This document shows positions 11,546-19,866 of a DNA stretch of 64,000 bases, one piece after another. The translations under genes were made by a program, and so were the position numbers. This stretch comes from Phragmitibacter flavus (lineage in GTDB: Bacteria; Verrucomicrobiota; Verrucomicrobiia; Verrucomicrobiales; Verrucomicrobiaceae), in assembly GCF_005780165.1 (NCBI RefSeq), contig NZ_VAUV01000018.1, positions 41,361 to 105,360 on the forward strand, in the 5' to 3' direction. The notes below the pieces were generated by a model that saw nothing but the letters and a program-made list of their open reading frames with translations, searched no databases and was not told the origin of the DNA. Position 1 is the stretch's first letter. Every line of letters begins with the position of its first letter.

Positions 11546-12448
11546 TCAAGCGCCTTTCAGCATCTCATCAAAGAACGTGATGGTCCGCTCCCAGGCGAGT
11601 TTGGCAGCGGCTTCGTCATATCGCGGTGTGGTGTCGTTGTGGAAACCGTGGTTGGTGCCGGGATAGGTGTGGGCGGTGTAACGAGTATTGGCTTCTTTAA
11701 GCGCGGCTTCATAAGCGGGCCAGCCTTCGTTGACCTTTGGATCGTTTTCGGCGTAGTGAATCAGAAGAGCGCCTTTGATCTTCGGCACATCGGCAACGGC
11801 GGGTTGACGGCCATAAAACGGGACGGCGGCGAGGATCAGCTCAGGCAGACGCACGGCGAGCGTGTTTGACATGCCACCACCGTAACAAAAGCCGACCACG
11901 CCCATTTTGCCATTGCAGGCCTCGTGTTTGGAGAGCCATTTGGCGGCGGCGATGAAGTCTTCGGTCATCTCTACCTGATCGCGTTTGGCCTGCATCGTCC
12001 GACCTTCATCGTCGCTGCCGGGATATCCACCAAGTGGAAACAGGGCATCCGGCGCAAAAGCAACATAACCCGCGGTGGCGACACGTCGGGCGACATCTTC
12101 GACATAAGGATTGAGTCCACGGTTCTCATGGATCACGATCACCCCGGGAACTTTGCCAGCAGCTTTGGCAGGTTTTACCAGAACGCCACGCATCTTGCCC
12201 GCGCCCTGCGGGGAATCGTATTCCGCATACGCGGCTTCGATGCGCGGATCATCCTTGGCCACCTGTTCGGCAAGCGCATAGTTGGGACTGAGCATTTGCA
12301 ACAGCGAAGCCGCCGTCACACCACCCACGGTAAAACGCGAAGCCCGCTCCAAGAACCCTCGGCGGTCGACGCGACCATGCACATATTCATCATAAAGATT
12401 CAGGAGGTCCTGATCGAAGTCGGCAGCAGTTTGGCGTGGTCTCATCAT
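11546..12448 (-). CDS. Dienelactone hydrolase family protein with Tat-like signal
   Basis: 300 aa alpha/beta hydrolase. The catalytic triad of the family can be placed at Cys188 (GFCYGGG), Asp236 ([12 protein letters not shown]) and His267 (GTNHGFHND); the conserved [10 protein letters not shown] follows the first strand. An N-terminal segment of about 60 residues precedes the hydrolase and includes twin arginines in [12 protein letters not shown] followed by a hydrophobic stretch ending YALA, so Tat export is likely. Exported DLH-family proteins hydrolyse ester or lactone bonds, but the substrate here cannot be told from sequence. It is on the same strand as fur-katG, separated by an inverted repeat element. 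Confidence 0.9.
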   Translation of the reverse strand: MMRPRQTAADFDQDLLNLYDEYVHGRVDRRGFLERASRFTVGGVTAASLLQMLSPNYALAEQVAKDDPRIEAAYAEYDSPQGAGKMRGVLVKPAKAAGKVPGVIVIHENRGLNPYVEDVARRVATAGYVAFAPDALFPLGGYPGSDDEGRTMQAKRDQVEMTEDFIAAAKWLSKHEACNGKMGVVGFCYGGGMSNTLAVRLPELILAAVPFYGRQPAVADVPKIKGALLIHYAENDPKVNEGWPAYEAALKEANTRYTAHTYPGTNHGFHNDTTPRYDEAAAKLAWERTITFFDEMLKGA

Positions 12449-12613
12449 GCCAGCTTAGTGACTTCACCGGCCATTGTGAAGCCTCGAATCGCGGAGGTTG
12501 ATCCTCCAAACAAGCTGCTGTGGGCTTGCCCCCCAATTGGCAATCTGTTTCGATAGTGCGATTTTACGCAAGCTTTTGCGATGGGCGGACACTTGATCTT
12601 GAACACGACGACG

Positions 12614-15310
12614 ATGAACCCGATGCCCACCCCAACCATTGATCAAGAGCTGGCCGCGCTGCATGCGGGCAAGACCTCGGCAACTTGTGCGAAGATCGTC
12701 GCGCTGTATGGGCCGCTGGTAAAAAGCGCCTGCCGCAGAGTGCTCCGCGATGATGGACTGGCCGAAGATGCGGCGCAGGAGACTTTTGTGCTGCTGATGA
12801 AGAAGGCGAAATCCTTGCCACCAAGCACCTCCCTGGCAGGCTGGCTTTATCATGCAGCGTGCCGCACCGCATTGAATCATCAGCGGACGGCGATGCGTCG
12901 TCGGGTCCGCGAAAACTCCGTGGAGGCCATGAATCAAATGATACCCGATACCCAACCCAATCTCTGGACAGAAATCGAGCCGCACTTGGACGATGCCATG
13001 CTTGCCCTCCCCGAACGTCAGCGTGATCTGGTGGTGCAATGCTACTTCCAAAACCAATCGCAACGATCAGCGGCAGCGGCCTTGGGTTGTTCGGAAAGCG
13101 TCGTCAGTCGCGAACTCAGTGCCGCGATTGAGGGGCTCCGGCAGTTCATCACCAAACGTCGCGTCGTGGTCAGCAGTGTGGCGCTGACCGGCTTGCTTTC
13201 AACCCACGCGGCATCTGCCTCAATGACGGGAAGCGCCGTGATGGTGTCGGCGATGATGTCCGCGACGACCTCAGCTTCTTTGATGGCGGCACTGATCCAG
13301 TCGAAGCTCGTGCTCGCCGCCGTGGCCGTCGTCGGCACAGCGACCGTTGCCACCGTCGGTTATCAACAGATGACTTCGCCGACACGCCCGGCAACCTCGC
13401 AAGCCGTTAAACCCAACAACGCGGTTAGTTCCGTGAACACCTCCATCAACGTCACGTTTTCTGACCACAAAAGCGCGGCTGGCAATGCTTCATGGCGCGG
13501 GAAGTGGGATGCAAGCTTTCGATTCACCAGTGCGATGGCTTTAAACGAACGGAAGAAACAGGTGCTGCTGGAAAGCGATCCCGACCTGAGATACGCCTTG
13601 TTGCAGAAGATGGGGGTGTTGCTGTCGCGCGCTGCCTTTGACGATCTCATCGCCAAAGACCTGGATGCGAGCGTGGCCCCATGGCGCGACCCCTTTGCGG
13701 TGTTGGCCAATCGCACCGAAATGTTCGACCATTACCTGATGGCCTGGAGCAATGAAGACCCACTGGCCGCGCTAAACTGGGTGACCGCGCAGCCTGATGG
13801 CGGACTGGGCATGCGCAAACAACTTCTCTACGCATTGGAGGCCAGACAGTTGCAACCCGAAACCCTGCGCGAGTGGATCAATAGCTTGACGGTAAAATCC
13901 ATGCAGGAAGAGGCCATCATCGCATTGGAGTCGATCGGAAATCCCTCTTCGCTGATTGCCCGGATGGGCACTGGCGGCAACGAAGGTTTTCTTGTGGATC
14001 TGGCGATGCTGAACAACGGCCAGGGGCTTGATTGGACCGCGTTCGGTGCCAAGCTTGCTGCAGGCAAAAGCGCCATCGTGGCCCGCGCCATGAGGTTGGT
14101 GTTGAAGGGCGACATTGCAAAACCGCAGCTCGACCAGATGATTCGGCAACTGGCCCAGTCTCCCGATGTGAACATTCGCGTCGGAGCGCCCGCCATCTTG
14201 AGAGCCGCTCGAGGAGATGCGGGTGTCGACTACCCCCATGCGCTGCAACTGGCCGCCATGTGCGATCAGGCCGGAATGAGCAACTTCAGCTCCAGCATCT
14301 TTCAAGGCTGGGCGGTGGCGGATCCCTCGGCGGCGATGCAATATGCAGGTGGCTTGAGAGATCTTGCCAGCATGCGCGAGGTCATTGCCGCCCTGCCGAC
14401 GCTTCCCGATGAGGCGACGATGCTTTCCTGGATGACGGGCACTCCAACAAAAGCGCAAGACATCGCATTGTCCGCCCTTTACGGTCGCAGCACCAACGGC
14501 CCCTTTGACCAGCTTCAAAAAATCATGGAGTCCACCAGCATCATGGACCAGGTGGAAGCGGCGCTGGAGGTGATGCGCATGGTGCCCTTGTCTCAAGCCC
14601 CTGCCGCTGCCGAATGGATCAAGCAACTGCCGGAGAGTGAAGATCGTCAGCTCCTCTCCCGAGCTTTAACCCGCCGACTGGCCACCGTCGATCCACAAGC
14701 CACGCTGGAACTCGTGCAAAGCTCCGGGTTGCAGGGACAGGATTACGAAGAAACCCTCACCCAGGCAGTGACGCAGTTCGCGGCACAAAATGATCTCGCC
14801 AAGTCGACCCAGTTCATCAAACAGATCACCGATCCACAGATGCATGACAAAGCCCTTGGCCAGCTTGCCATGGTGAAGTTTCCCGGCCATCCGCAGGACG
14901 CTTATGCCTATCTTCAGACTCATGCACAACTCGACTGGCAAGCCTCTGCCCTGCGCATGCTCAGCGATCTCTACTACAACAAACTCGGCAACATCGACGC
15001 CAATGCCGCCGAGATCCTCAAGCTCGATCTGCCAAGGCTCGGACCTGATGTGGCTCTGCGAGCCAGCAAGCTTTGCAAAATCTGGGTCGATCACCAAGTG
15101 CCCTTGAACGTGCCTCTCACCTGGACACAGCAACTACCGGCGTCCATGGGCCGGGATGCCCGACTGCAGCTGGCCAGAAACCAGCAACTCAAGCCTGCCA
15201 CCGTTGAGCAATACCAAGCCTGGACCCAAGCCGCAACCATCAGCGTTGATGAGCGCAATCAACTACTCAAAGTGTTAAGCAAGCGTGTCGACGGCCAGGC
15301 CGCAAGGTAG
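12614..15310 (+). CDS. ECF-type sigma factor with transmembrane segment and long C-terminal domain
   Basis: About 898 aa from ATG 12614 (MNPMPTPTIDQE); an in-frame start at 12581 would add 11 residues. Residues 25-95 form sigma region 2 (AEDAAQETFVLLMKKA, then WLYHAACRTALNHQR). Residues 125-180 form region 4 (LPERQRDLVVQCYFQNQSQRS, then LGCSESVVSRELSAAIEGL). An Ala/Ser/Met-rich stretch leads to a probable transmembrane helix at about 229-250 (KLVLAAVAVVGTATVATVGY). The remaining 640 residues are helical with recurrent W/A-x-x-DPxAAL-like units (WSNEDPLAALNWV; WAVADPSAAMQYAGGL), suggesting a TPR-like solenoid outside the membrane. Ordinary ECF factors are about 180-200 aa, so signal sensing and sigma activity are fused in one chain. 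It may release its sigma domain by proteolysis; that is inference. Confidence 0.85.
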   Translation: MNPMPTPTIDQELAALHAGKTSATCAKIVALYGPLVKSACRRVLRDDGLAEDAAQETFVLLMKKAKSLPPSTSLAGWLYHAACRTALNHQRTAMRRRVRENSVEAMNQMIPDTQPNLWTEIEPHLDDAMLALPERQRDLVVQCYFQNQSQRSAAAALGCSESVVSRELSAAIEGLRQFITKRRVVVSSVALTGLLSTHAASASMTGSAVMVSAMMSATTSASLMAALIQSKLVLAAVAVVGTATVATVGYQQMTSPTRPATSQAVKPNNAVSSVNTSINVTFSDHKSAAGNASWRGKWDASFRFTSAMALNERKKQVLLESDPDLRYALLQKMGVLLSRAAFDDLIAKDLDASVAPWRDPFAVLANRTEMFDHYLMAWSNEDPLAALNWVTAQPDGGLGMRKQLLYALEARQLQPETLREWINSLTVKSMQEEAIIALESIGNPSSLIARMGTGGNEGFLVDLAMLNNGQGLDWTAFGAKLAAGKSAIVARAMRLVLKGDIAKPQLDQMIRQLAQSPDVNIRVGAPAILRAARGDAGVDYPHALQLAAMCDQAGMSNFSSSIFQGWAVADPSAAMQYAGGLRDLASMREVIAALPTLPDEATMLSWMTGTPTKAQDIALSALYGRSTNGPFDQLQKIMESTSIMDQVEAALEVMRMVPLSQAPAAAEWIKQLPESEDRQLLSRALTRRLATVDPQATLELVQSSGLQGQDYEETLTQAVTQFAAQNDLAKSTQFIKQITDPQMHDKALGQLAMVKFPGHPQDAYAYLQTHAQLDWQASALRMLSDLYYNKLGNIDANAAEILKLDLPRLGPDVALRASKLCKIWVDHQVPLNVPLTWTQQLPASMGRDARLQLARNQQLKPATVEQYQAWTQAATISVDERNQLLKVLSKRVDGQAAR

Positions 15311-15330
15311 GGTGCCCTTCGACAGCCCAT

Positions 15331-15813
15331 TCACTCTTCATCAGGAATCTCTGCCTCGACCAGCTTAGCAAGAAGAATCAGCGATTCCTGCCAGCCCACA
15401 TAACAGGCTTCAGCGGGAATCATTGAGGGAATGCCTTCTTGGGTAATATGCATCTCGGTTCCGCAAAACACCTGCTTGAGTTCGATGGTGGTGATCATTT
15501 CGCCCGGTAGATTCGGATCGTCGAACTTATCGCTGTAGCGAAGTCGCTCACCAGGTTTCAACTCAAGATAAGTTCCGCCAAACGAATGACTTTTGCCGCT
15601 GCTGAAGTTGGTGAAGGACATCCTGAAAACGCCGCCAACGGTGGCATTCATCTCATGGACCTTGCAGGTGAACCCGTTCGGAGGCAGCCACTTGACCGTG
15701 GCATCGGCATCCAGAAAAGCACGATAAACACGCTCGGTCGGCGCTTTGATTACGCGGTGAAGTTTAATGGTCTGGGTGCTGGTGGCGGTGTTGTTGTCGG
15801 TTTTGGTAGTCAT
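15331..15813 (-). CDS. SRPBCC/AHSA1-like domain protein
   Basis: 160 aa. The sequence has the START-like AHSA1 pattern: an N-terminal strand (IKLHRVIKAPTERVYRAFLDAD), the WLPPNGFTCKVHEM segment, GGVFRMSFTNFSSGKSHSFGGTYLEL, a central RLRYSDKFDDPNLPGEMITTIEL hairpin and a long C-terminal helix (CYVGWQESLILLAKLVEAE). Such proteins bind hydrophobic ligands or act as co-chaperone-like folds. No catalytic residues can be assigned. It is convergent with the sigma-factor gene, whose stop is only 20 nt away. Confidence 0.85.
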   Translation of the reverse strand: MTTKTDNNTATSTQTIKLHRVIKAPTERVYRAFLDADATVKWLPPNGFTCKVHEMNATVGGVFRMSFTNFSSGKSHSFGGTYLELKPGERLRYSDKFDDPNLPGEMITTIELKQVFCGTEMHITQEGIPSMIPAEACYVGWQESLILLAKLVEAEIPDEE

Positions 15814-15890
15814 ATGGATTCGTTGAACGGTGTTTCCATATCACGACGAACAAACCTTGCGCGTCAGGACAACTTTTTATGCTGCGGAAC

Positions 15891-16427
15891 TTACACCGTC
15901 AGCCGACCTTCGATGGAATCATCCAAAGTTTTGCCGGTGGCAGCGCCGATCAGCATCTTGATTCCCGCAACGAGGGTCCCATGTTTGGTGTCCCAATAAT
16001 ATCCTTCAAAAGGCTGAAACTTGATGACGGTGATGCGTGGATCATCAATTCCCCCTGTGAACCAGGTTTTAAGAATGGGCTGCCACAATTCTTCGATCTT
16101 CGCGCGATCTTTGGACACCGTCGCCTTCCCTTTGAGTTCCAGAAAGTCGGAGTGCGCCGAACCCTGAAAATACAACGCCACACTTGGATCCATCTCCAGT
16201 TCGTGATTTTTATGGCTGTCGTCCGGACTCAAAAACCAGAGGGCTCCAGAATCGTCCACTGTTTGCACGCTCATGGGTCGTGCCGCGCTGGAACCTGTCA
16301 GTGGATTGGCGGTGCAAAAAAAACAGGAGTTGGTCTTTTCAACCAGTTCCTTGATTTTATCGATGGCCAGTTTGCCTTGCAGATCGGCGTGATTCTCTTC
16401 GGGCTGATTTTGATTGATGGAATCCAT
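15891..16427 (-). CDS. Pyridoxamine 5'-phosphate oxidase-like stress protein (COG3871 type)
   Basis: 178 aa. The split-barrel FMN-binding fold is recognisable from FFCTANPLTGSSAARPMSVQTVDDSGALWFLSPDDSHK, followed by VALYFQGSAHSDFLELKGKATVSKDRAKIEELW and the late WFTGGIDDPRITVIKFQPFEGYYWD. This matches general stress protein 26-like members, which bind flavin but lack the full PNPOx active site. The substrate is unknown. It is 77 nt upstream of the SRPBCC gene on the same strand, so the two may be co-transcribed. Confidence 0.88.
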   Translation of the reverse strand: MDSINQNQPEENHADLQGKLAIDKIKELVEKTNSCFFCTANPLTGSSAARPMSVQTVDDSGALWFLSPDDSHKNHELEMDPSVALYFQGSAHSDFLELKGKATVSKDRAKIEELWQPILKTWFTGGIDDPRITVIKFQPFEGYYWDTKHGTLVAGIKMLIGAATGKTLDDSIEGRLTV

Positions 16428-16518
16428 ATTCGTTGGGGTGCGTGAGTCTGATCCTTATTCGCACCCGAACGAAGCTATGGCCCTCATGATGTATCACGAG
16501 TTGGCCAACGTTGCCTGC

Positions 16519-17532
16519 TCAAGGCTTAAATCCGACGACCATGGAATCCGGTCCGACTAGGTGCTCAACGCGGCACAGGCGAAATCCTGCCTGCTGCATC
16601 CAGCCCACACAATCGGCCCCGGTGTAGTCGAAACCACCAGGAGTTTCGATGAGCATGTTTAAGCTCATCAACAAACCAAAGGTGTTTGAACGACGTTCAT
16701 TATCGATGATCGCGTCGAAGACAATCACTGCGCCACCCGACGGGAGCGCGTCATAAGCTTTCTTCAGCAGTATCTGTTTAACTTCCAGATCCCAGTCATG
16801 CAGGATATGGGCAAACAGCAGCACATCGGCTTTCGGCAATTCATCAGTAAAGAAGCTGCCACCTTGGAAACTGACGCGATCTGCCACCCCGCACTCATCC
16901 AGGTATTCTTCAAAGATGGGTCCGACTTCGGGCAGATCGTAGCCGATGCCACGAAGGTGCGGATTGGCGAGCGCAATCTGCACCGGAAGATCGCCCTGCG
17001 CGGTGCCGATATCGGCGAAGGTTTGGTAATCGGACCAGGGAAATTGACGTGCGATGGCAAGGTTGCCACCGCGACTGACGCCGGACATGGCTCTCAGAAA
17101 TTCGCGTAAGCGGGCGGGATCGGCATACAGTGCCGCAAAGGGATCAGGACCGCCACCTTTGGACTCGTTTTGCGGTTCACCAGTGCGCAACGCGGTGGAA
17201 AGGTCTCCCCAAAATGGATAAAGCCGATGATTGGCCATTTCGAGAATTCCCCCAATATAGGACGGCTTGTTCTGGTCCAGAAACGCATCCGTCTCGTCGG
17301 AGTTACGATAAGTGCCCTCCTCGTCGCGCTGAAGCATTCCGATAGATACCAAAACATCCAGAAAATCGCGCGCACCACGCGGATGAAGTCCGAGTCTACC
17401 TTGAAGGGAGGCCACGTCACCGGGTTGTTTGGCGAGCTCCGTGAACACGCCCATTTCGACCGCGCTGAGAAGAGTTTTGGAAGCCCAGAAGGCCAGGCCG
17501 GTTTGAAGGATGTGGTCAGGTGTAATGCTCAT
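16519..17532 (-). CDS. SAM-dependent O-methyltransferase (plant-OMT/ASMT-like)
   Basis: About 337 aa from ATG 17532 ([19 protein letters not shown]); residues added by a start at 17577 are not family-like. The N-terminal helical dimerisation domain spans about residues 5-90 ([36 protein letters not shown]). The Rossmann methyltransferase domain has the SAM motif [20 protein letters not shown] at about residue 180 and the catalytic/LFAHILHDW segment near 250, where the His of HDW is the usual base. This architecture fits small-molecule O-methyltransferases of the acetylserotonin/hydroxyindole type. The acceptor is not predictable. It is divergent from the DUF72 gene, with 152 nt between starts. 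Confidence 0.88.
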   Translation of the reverse strand: MSITPDHILQTGLAFWASKTLLSAVEMGVFTELAKQPGDVASLQGRLGLHPRGARDFLDVLVSIGMLQRDEEGTYRNSDETDAFLDQNKPSYIGGILEMANHRLYPFWGDLSTALRTGEPQNESKGGGPDPFAALYADPARLREFLRAMSGVSRGGNLAIARQFPWSDYQTFADIGTAQGDLPVQIALANPHLRGIGYDLPEVGPIFEEYLDECGVADRVSFQGGSFFTDELPKADVLLFAHILHDWDLEVKQILLKKAYDALPSGGAVIVFDAIIDNERRSNTFGLLMSLNMLIETPGGFDYTGADCVGWMQQAGFRLCRVEHLVGPDSMVVGFKP

Positions 17533-17684
17533 AGAAAAGTGGCGGAAATGTTCGATCAAGAAAGCCTCAGAAGGCAACCCTGTAAACTAGTCCAAAGGTG
17601 AATCGACAAATTTTAATTCACTGTTCGCTTCATCACGCCACAGTTCTCCCTTGATGGCATCACGAATCCGCCGCATAGACCCTG

Positions 17685-18398
17685 ATGCATTCTTGGATCG
17701 GCACCTCCGGCTTTCAATACAAGGAATGGAAGGGCAAGTTTTACCCCGAAGGCACCTCGGCTGCCAAAATGCTTGGCTACTACTCCAGCCAGTTCAGCAG
17801 CACCGAAATCAACTACACGTTTCGCAGCATCCCCAGCGAAAAAACCATTCAGCGTTGGTCCGCCGAGACGCCTGACGACTTTCGTTTCAGTCTGAAAGCC
17901 CCGCAACGAGTCACCCATTTTGCCAAACTCAAAGACTGCAGCGAGATCATGACCATCTTCAATGAAGCCGTCAGCGGACTGAACAAAAAACGCGGTCCGC
18001 TGTTGTTTCAATTGCCAGCAACTTTCAAAAAAGACGCCGGTCTGCTTCGTGAATTTCTCACGTCGTTGCCAAAGAAAAACTCATTGAGCAGCGCCTTTGA
18101 GTTCCGTCACGAATCGTGGTTCAACGACGAAGTGAATGAGATCCTGGCCGATCACGATGCCGCGTTATGCATCGCCGAGTCGGACGAAATCGAAACACCC
18201 CAAGTCGCCACTGCAAAGTTTGGTTATCTGCGTTTGCGACGAGAAGACTACCGCAAGCCCGACCTCAATCGTTGGGCAAAATTCGTTGCAGCACAGGCCT
18301 CCCGATGGTCCGAGGTCTTTGTTTACTTCAAGCACGAAGATACCTGCGTGGGCCCCGGCTTTGCGGAGACCTTTGCGGATGCGCTCCGACATGGTTGA
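17685..18398 (+). CDS. DUF72 (YecE-like) protein
   Basis: 237 aa, starting with the canonical MHSWIGTSGFQYKEWKGKFYP of the family. Further hallmarks are the YYSSQFSSTEINYTFRSIP segment, RFSLKAPQRVTH, the LLFQLPATFKKD strand, FEFRHESWFND and the C-terminal VFVYFKHEDTCVGPGFAETF. DUF72 proteins adopt a TIM-barrel-like fold; the reaction is not established. Length is typical (230-260 aa). No functional link with its neighbours is apparent. Confidence 0.95.
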   Translation: MHSWIGTSGFQYKEWKGKFYPEGTSAAKMLGYYSSQFSSTEINYTFRSIPSEKTIQRWSAETPDDFRFSLKAPQRVTHFAKLKDCSEIMTIFNEAVSGLNKKRGPLLFQLPATFKKDAGLLREFLTSLPKKNSLSSAFEFRHESWFNDEVNEILADHDAALCIAESDEIETPQVATAKFGYLRLRREDYRKPDLNRWAKFVAAQASRWSEVFVYFKHEDTCVGPGFAETFADALRHG

Positions 18399-18861
18399 TG
18401 CGGTTTGATCCAGATTGCGCTTTCGAGTTTTTCGACTTTGGATCGGTGCTTTCCTGACATCCCCGCTCAACGGTGAACAAGCCCTCCCGTCAGGGCGCCT
18501 CCCCCGTTCCGCAGGAGGTTAGGACTTGATTCAGATTCCCCAAAAACGAGTTATCCCATCACTTGACCTCCTTACCTATCCAATCAAGATTATGAGCTTC
18601 TCCATTGACGCTGATGTTTGTTTTCATCGGCCTTGCCGCCAACATTTCAGGACTGGTGCTTGCGGCGGATGGCGCTGAGCGTGCATCTTTCTGCCCGTCC
18701 GGTTTCAAACCAAACCGCCACATTACAGACAAGGCACGCCTTATCGCTTGCCATTGCTGGGAGTCCTGCTACCCAGAATCCGCTTGTTCTCGGATAAAGG
18801 ATTCCTCATCACCCGCTCCTGCGGAAATTTTCAAATTCAGCTTCTTCATAAAAAAACATCC
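18399..18861. other. 463-nt intergenic region before the ParA-like gene
   Basis: No convincing gene. A hairpin GCCCT-CCCGTC-AGGGC lies at 18481-18496 and could end the DUF72 transcript, although no T-run follows. TTGACC at 18563-18568 with GATTAT at 18588-18593 (19 nt apart) is a weak promoter candidate for the downstream ATPase. An open frame from 18605 overlaps the ATPase out of frame and is probably spurious. Confidence 0.4.
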
Positions 18862-19557
18862 ATGGCAAATATACATTTTATCGGCGGTGAAAAAGGCGGC
18901 GTTGGCAAGTCTGTTTTGGCTCGTGTCCTTGCCCAATACTTCATTGATCGCAGCAAACCTTTTCTCGGTTTCGACACGGACCGTTCCCACGGCTCCCTGC
19001 TGCGTTTTTACTCCGACTTCGCCTCGCCGGTCGTCGTGGACCGTTACGAAAGTCTCGACAATGTGGTCGAAGCCGCCAGCGAAAACCCCGACAAGCGCAT
19101 CCTCGTGGACCTGGCAGCCCAAACTCATGACTCCCTGGTCAAATGGATGGACGAATCCGGTGTCCTCGAAGCCACCGGCGAACTCGGACTGACCATCACC
19201 TACTGGCATGTGATGGATTCCGGAAAAGACTCCGTCGACTTGTTGAAGAAGCTCCTGGATCGTTTTGGATCACGCCTCAACTACGTGATCGTGCTCAATC
19301 AACTGCGCGGCGAGAATTTCGATATTTTCGACAGATCAGGCGAGAAGGAGCACGCGCTCAGCCTCAATGCTCGCATCATCACGCTCAAGCGTTTGCATGA
19401 AGCGGTCATCAATAAAATTGACGCCGGCAGCACCAGCTTTTGGGCCGCGAAAAACAAAAGCGAAACCGACATCAAAGGCCTCGGCATTTTGGAAAGGCAA
19501 CGCGTCAAAGTGTGGCTCAACCACGCCTATGAACAGATCGACGGCCTGTATGTTTGA
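18862..19557 (+). CDS. Orphan ParA/MinD-type P-loop ATPase
   Basis: 231 aa from ATG 18862 (MANIHFIGGEKGG). Residues 9-17 are a deviant Walker A motif (KGGVGKS, with the signature lysine at 11 and the P-loop lysine at 16). FLGFDTDRSHGSLLRFY gives the switch-like D-x-D-x-x-x-G region and RILVDLAAQTHDSLV the Walker B-like strand. This is the ParA/MinD/plasmid TraL-like branch of dimerising ATPases. No ParB, MinE or centromere-like repeat array is adjacent, so its cargo is unknown. Similar stand-alone members occur on both plasmids and chromosomes; chromosomal flanks here suggest a resident or long-integrated gene. Confidence 0.85.
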   Translation: MANIHFIGGEKGGVGKSVLARVLAQYFIDRSKPFLGFDTDRSHGSLLRFYSDFASPVVVDRYESLDNVVEAASENPDKRILVDLAAQTHDSLVKWMDESGVLEATGELGLTITYWHVMDSGKDSVDLLKKLLDRFGSRLNYVIVLNQLRGENFDIFDRSGEKEHALSLNARIITLKRLHEAVINKIDAGSTSFWAAKNKSETDIKGLGILERQRVKVWLNHAYEQIDGLYV

Positions 19558-19596
19558 TCCCATCCAGTCGGATCGAAGACACGTCTAAAATTTAGT

Positions 19597-19821
19597 CTAA
19601 TCGTCAATCGACGGCGGTTGCTCGGATTCGGTCGTCTTCGTTGGACTACTGGATTCCGCTTTCTTGATTCGCAAGATGGGCTTGGGCGGGGGCAAAAACG
19701 AGTCGTGCCGACTCCCTCCCGCCCACCGACCTTCAGAACCTTTGTTCTTGAAGGCACGAGGTGCTTTGTTGCTTTTCTTCTGACTTCTCATGTCCTCGGG
19801 GTTGTCGGAATTATCGATCAA
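19597..19821 (-). CDS. Possible small basic, proline-rich protein
   Basis: A 74-aa frame sits in the 309-nt gap (19558-19866) downstream of gyrA on the same strand. It begins MIDNSDNPEDMRSQKK and contains RWAGGSRHDSFLPPPKPILRIKK and a Ser/Thr/Glu/Pro-rich tail. The composition (low complexity, basic, no hydrophobic core) fits a disordered peptide or an unexpressed frame. An overlapping frame of 80 codons exists on the other strand. No family was recognised. The rest of the gap shows nothing. Confidence 0.3.
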   Translation of the reverse strand: MIDNSDNPEDMRSQKKSNKAPRAFKNKGSEGRWAGGSRHDSFLPPPKPILRIKKAESSSPTKTTESEQPPSIDD

Positions 19822-19866
19822 AGTGGAATGACCTTCATTCCACCTCGCTTTCTCAACTAAATGTCA

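Noticed and set aside
18605..19192. Frame beginning MTLMFVFIGLAANISGLVL, signal-peptide-like
   Set aside because: Runs out of frame into the ParA-like gene, and its second half is the shadow of that gene; the hydrophobic start is likely chance.
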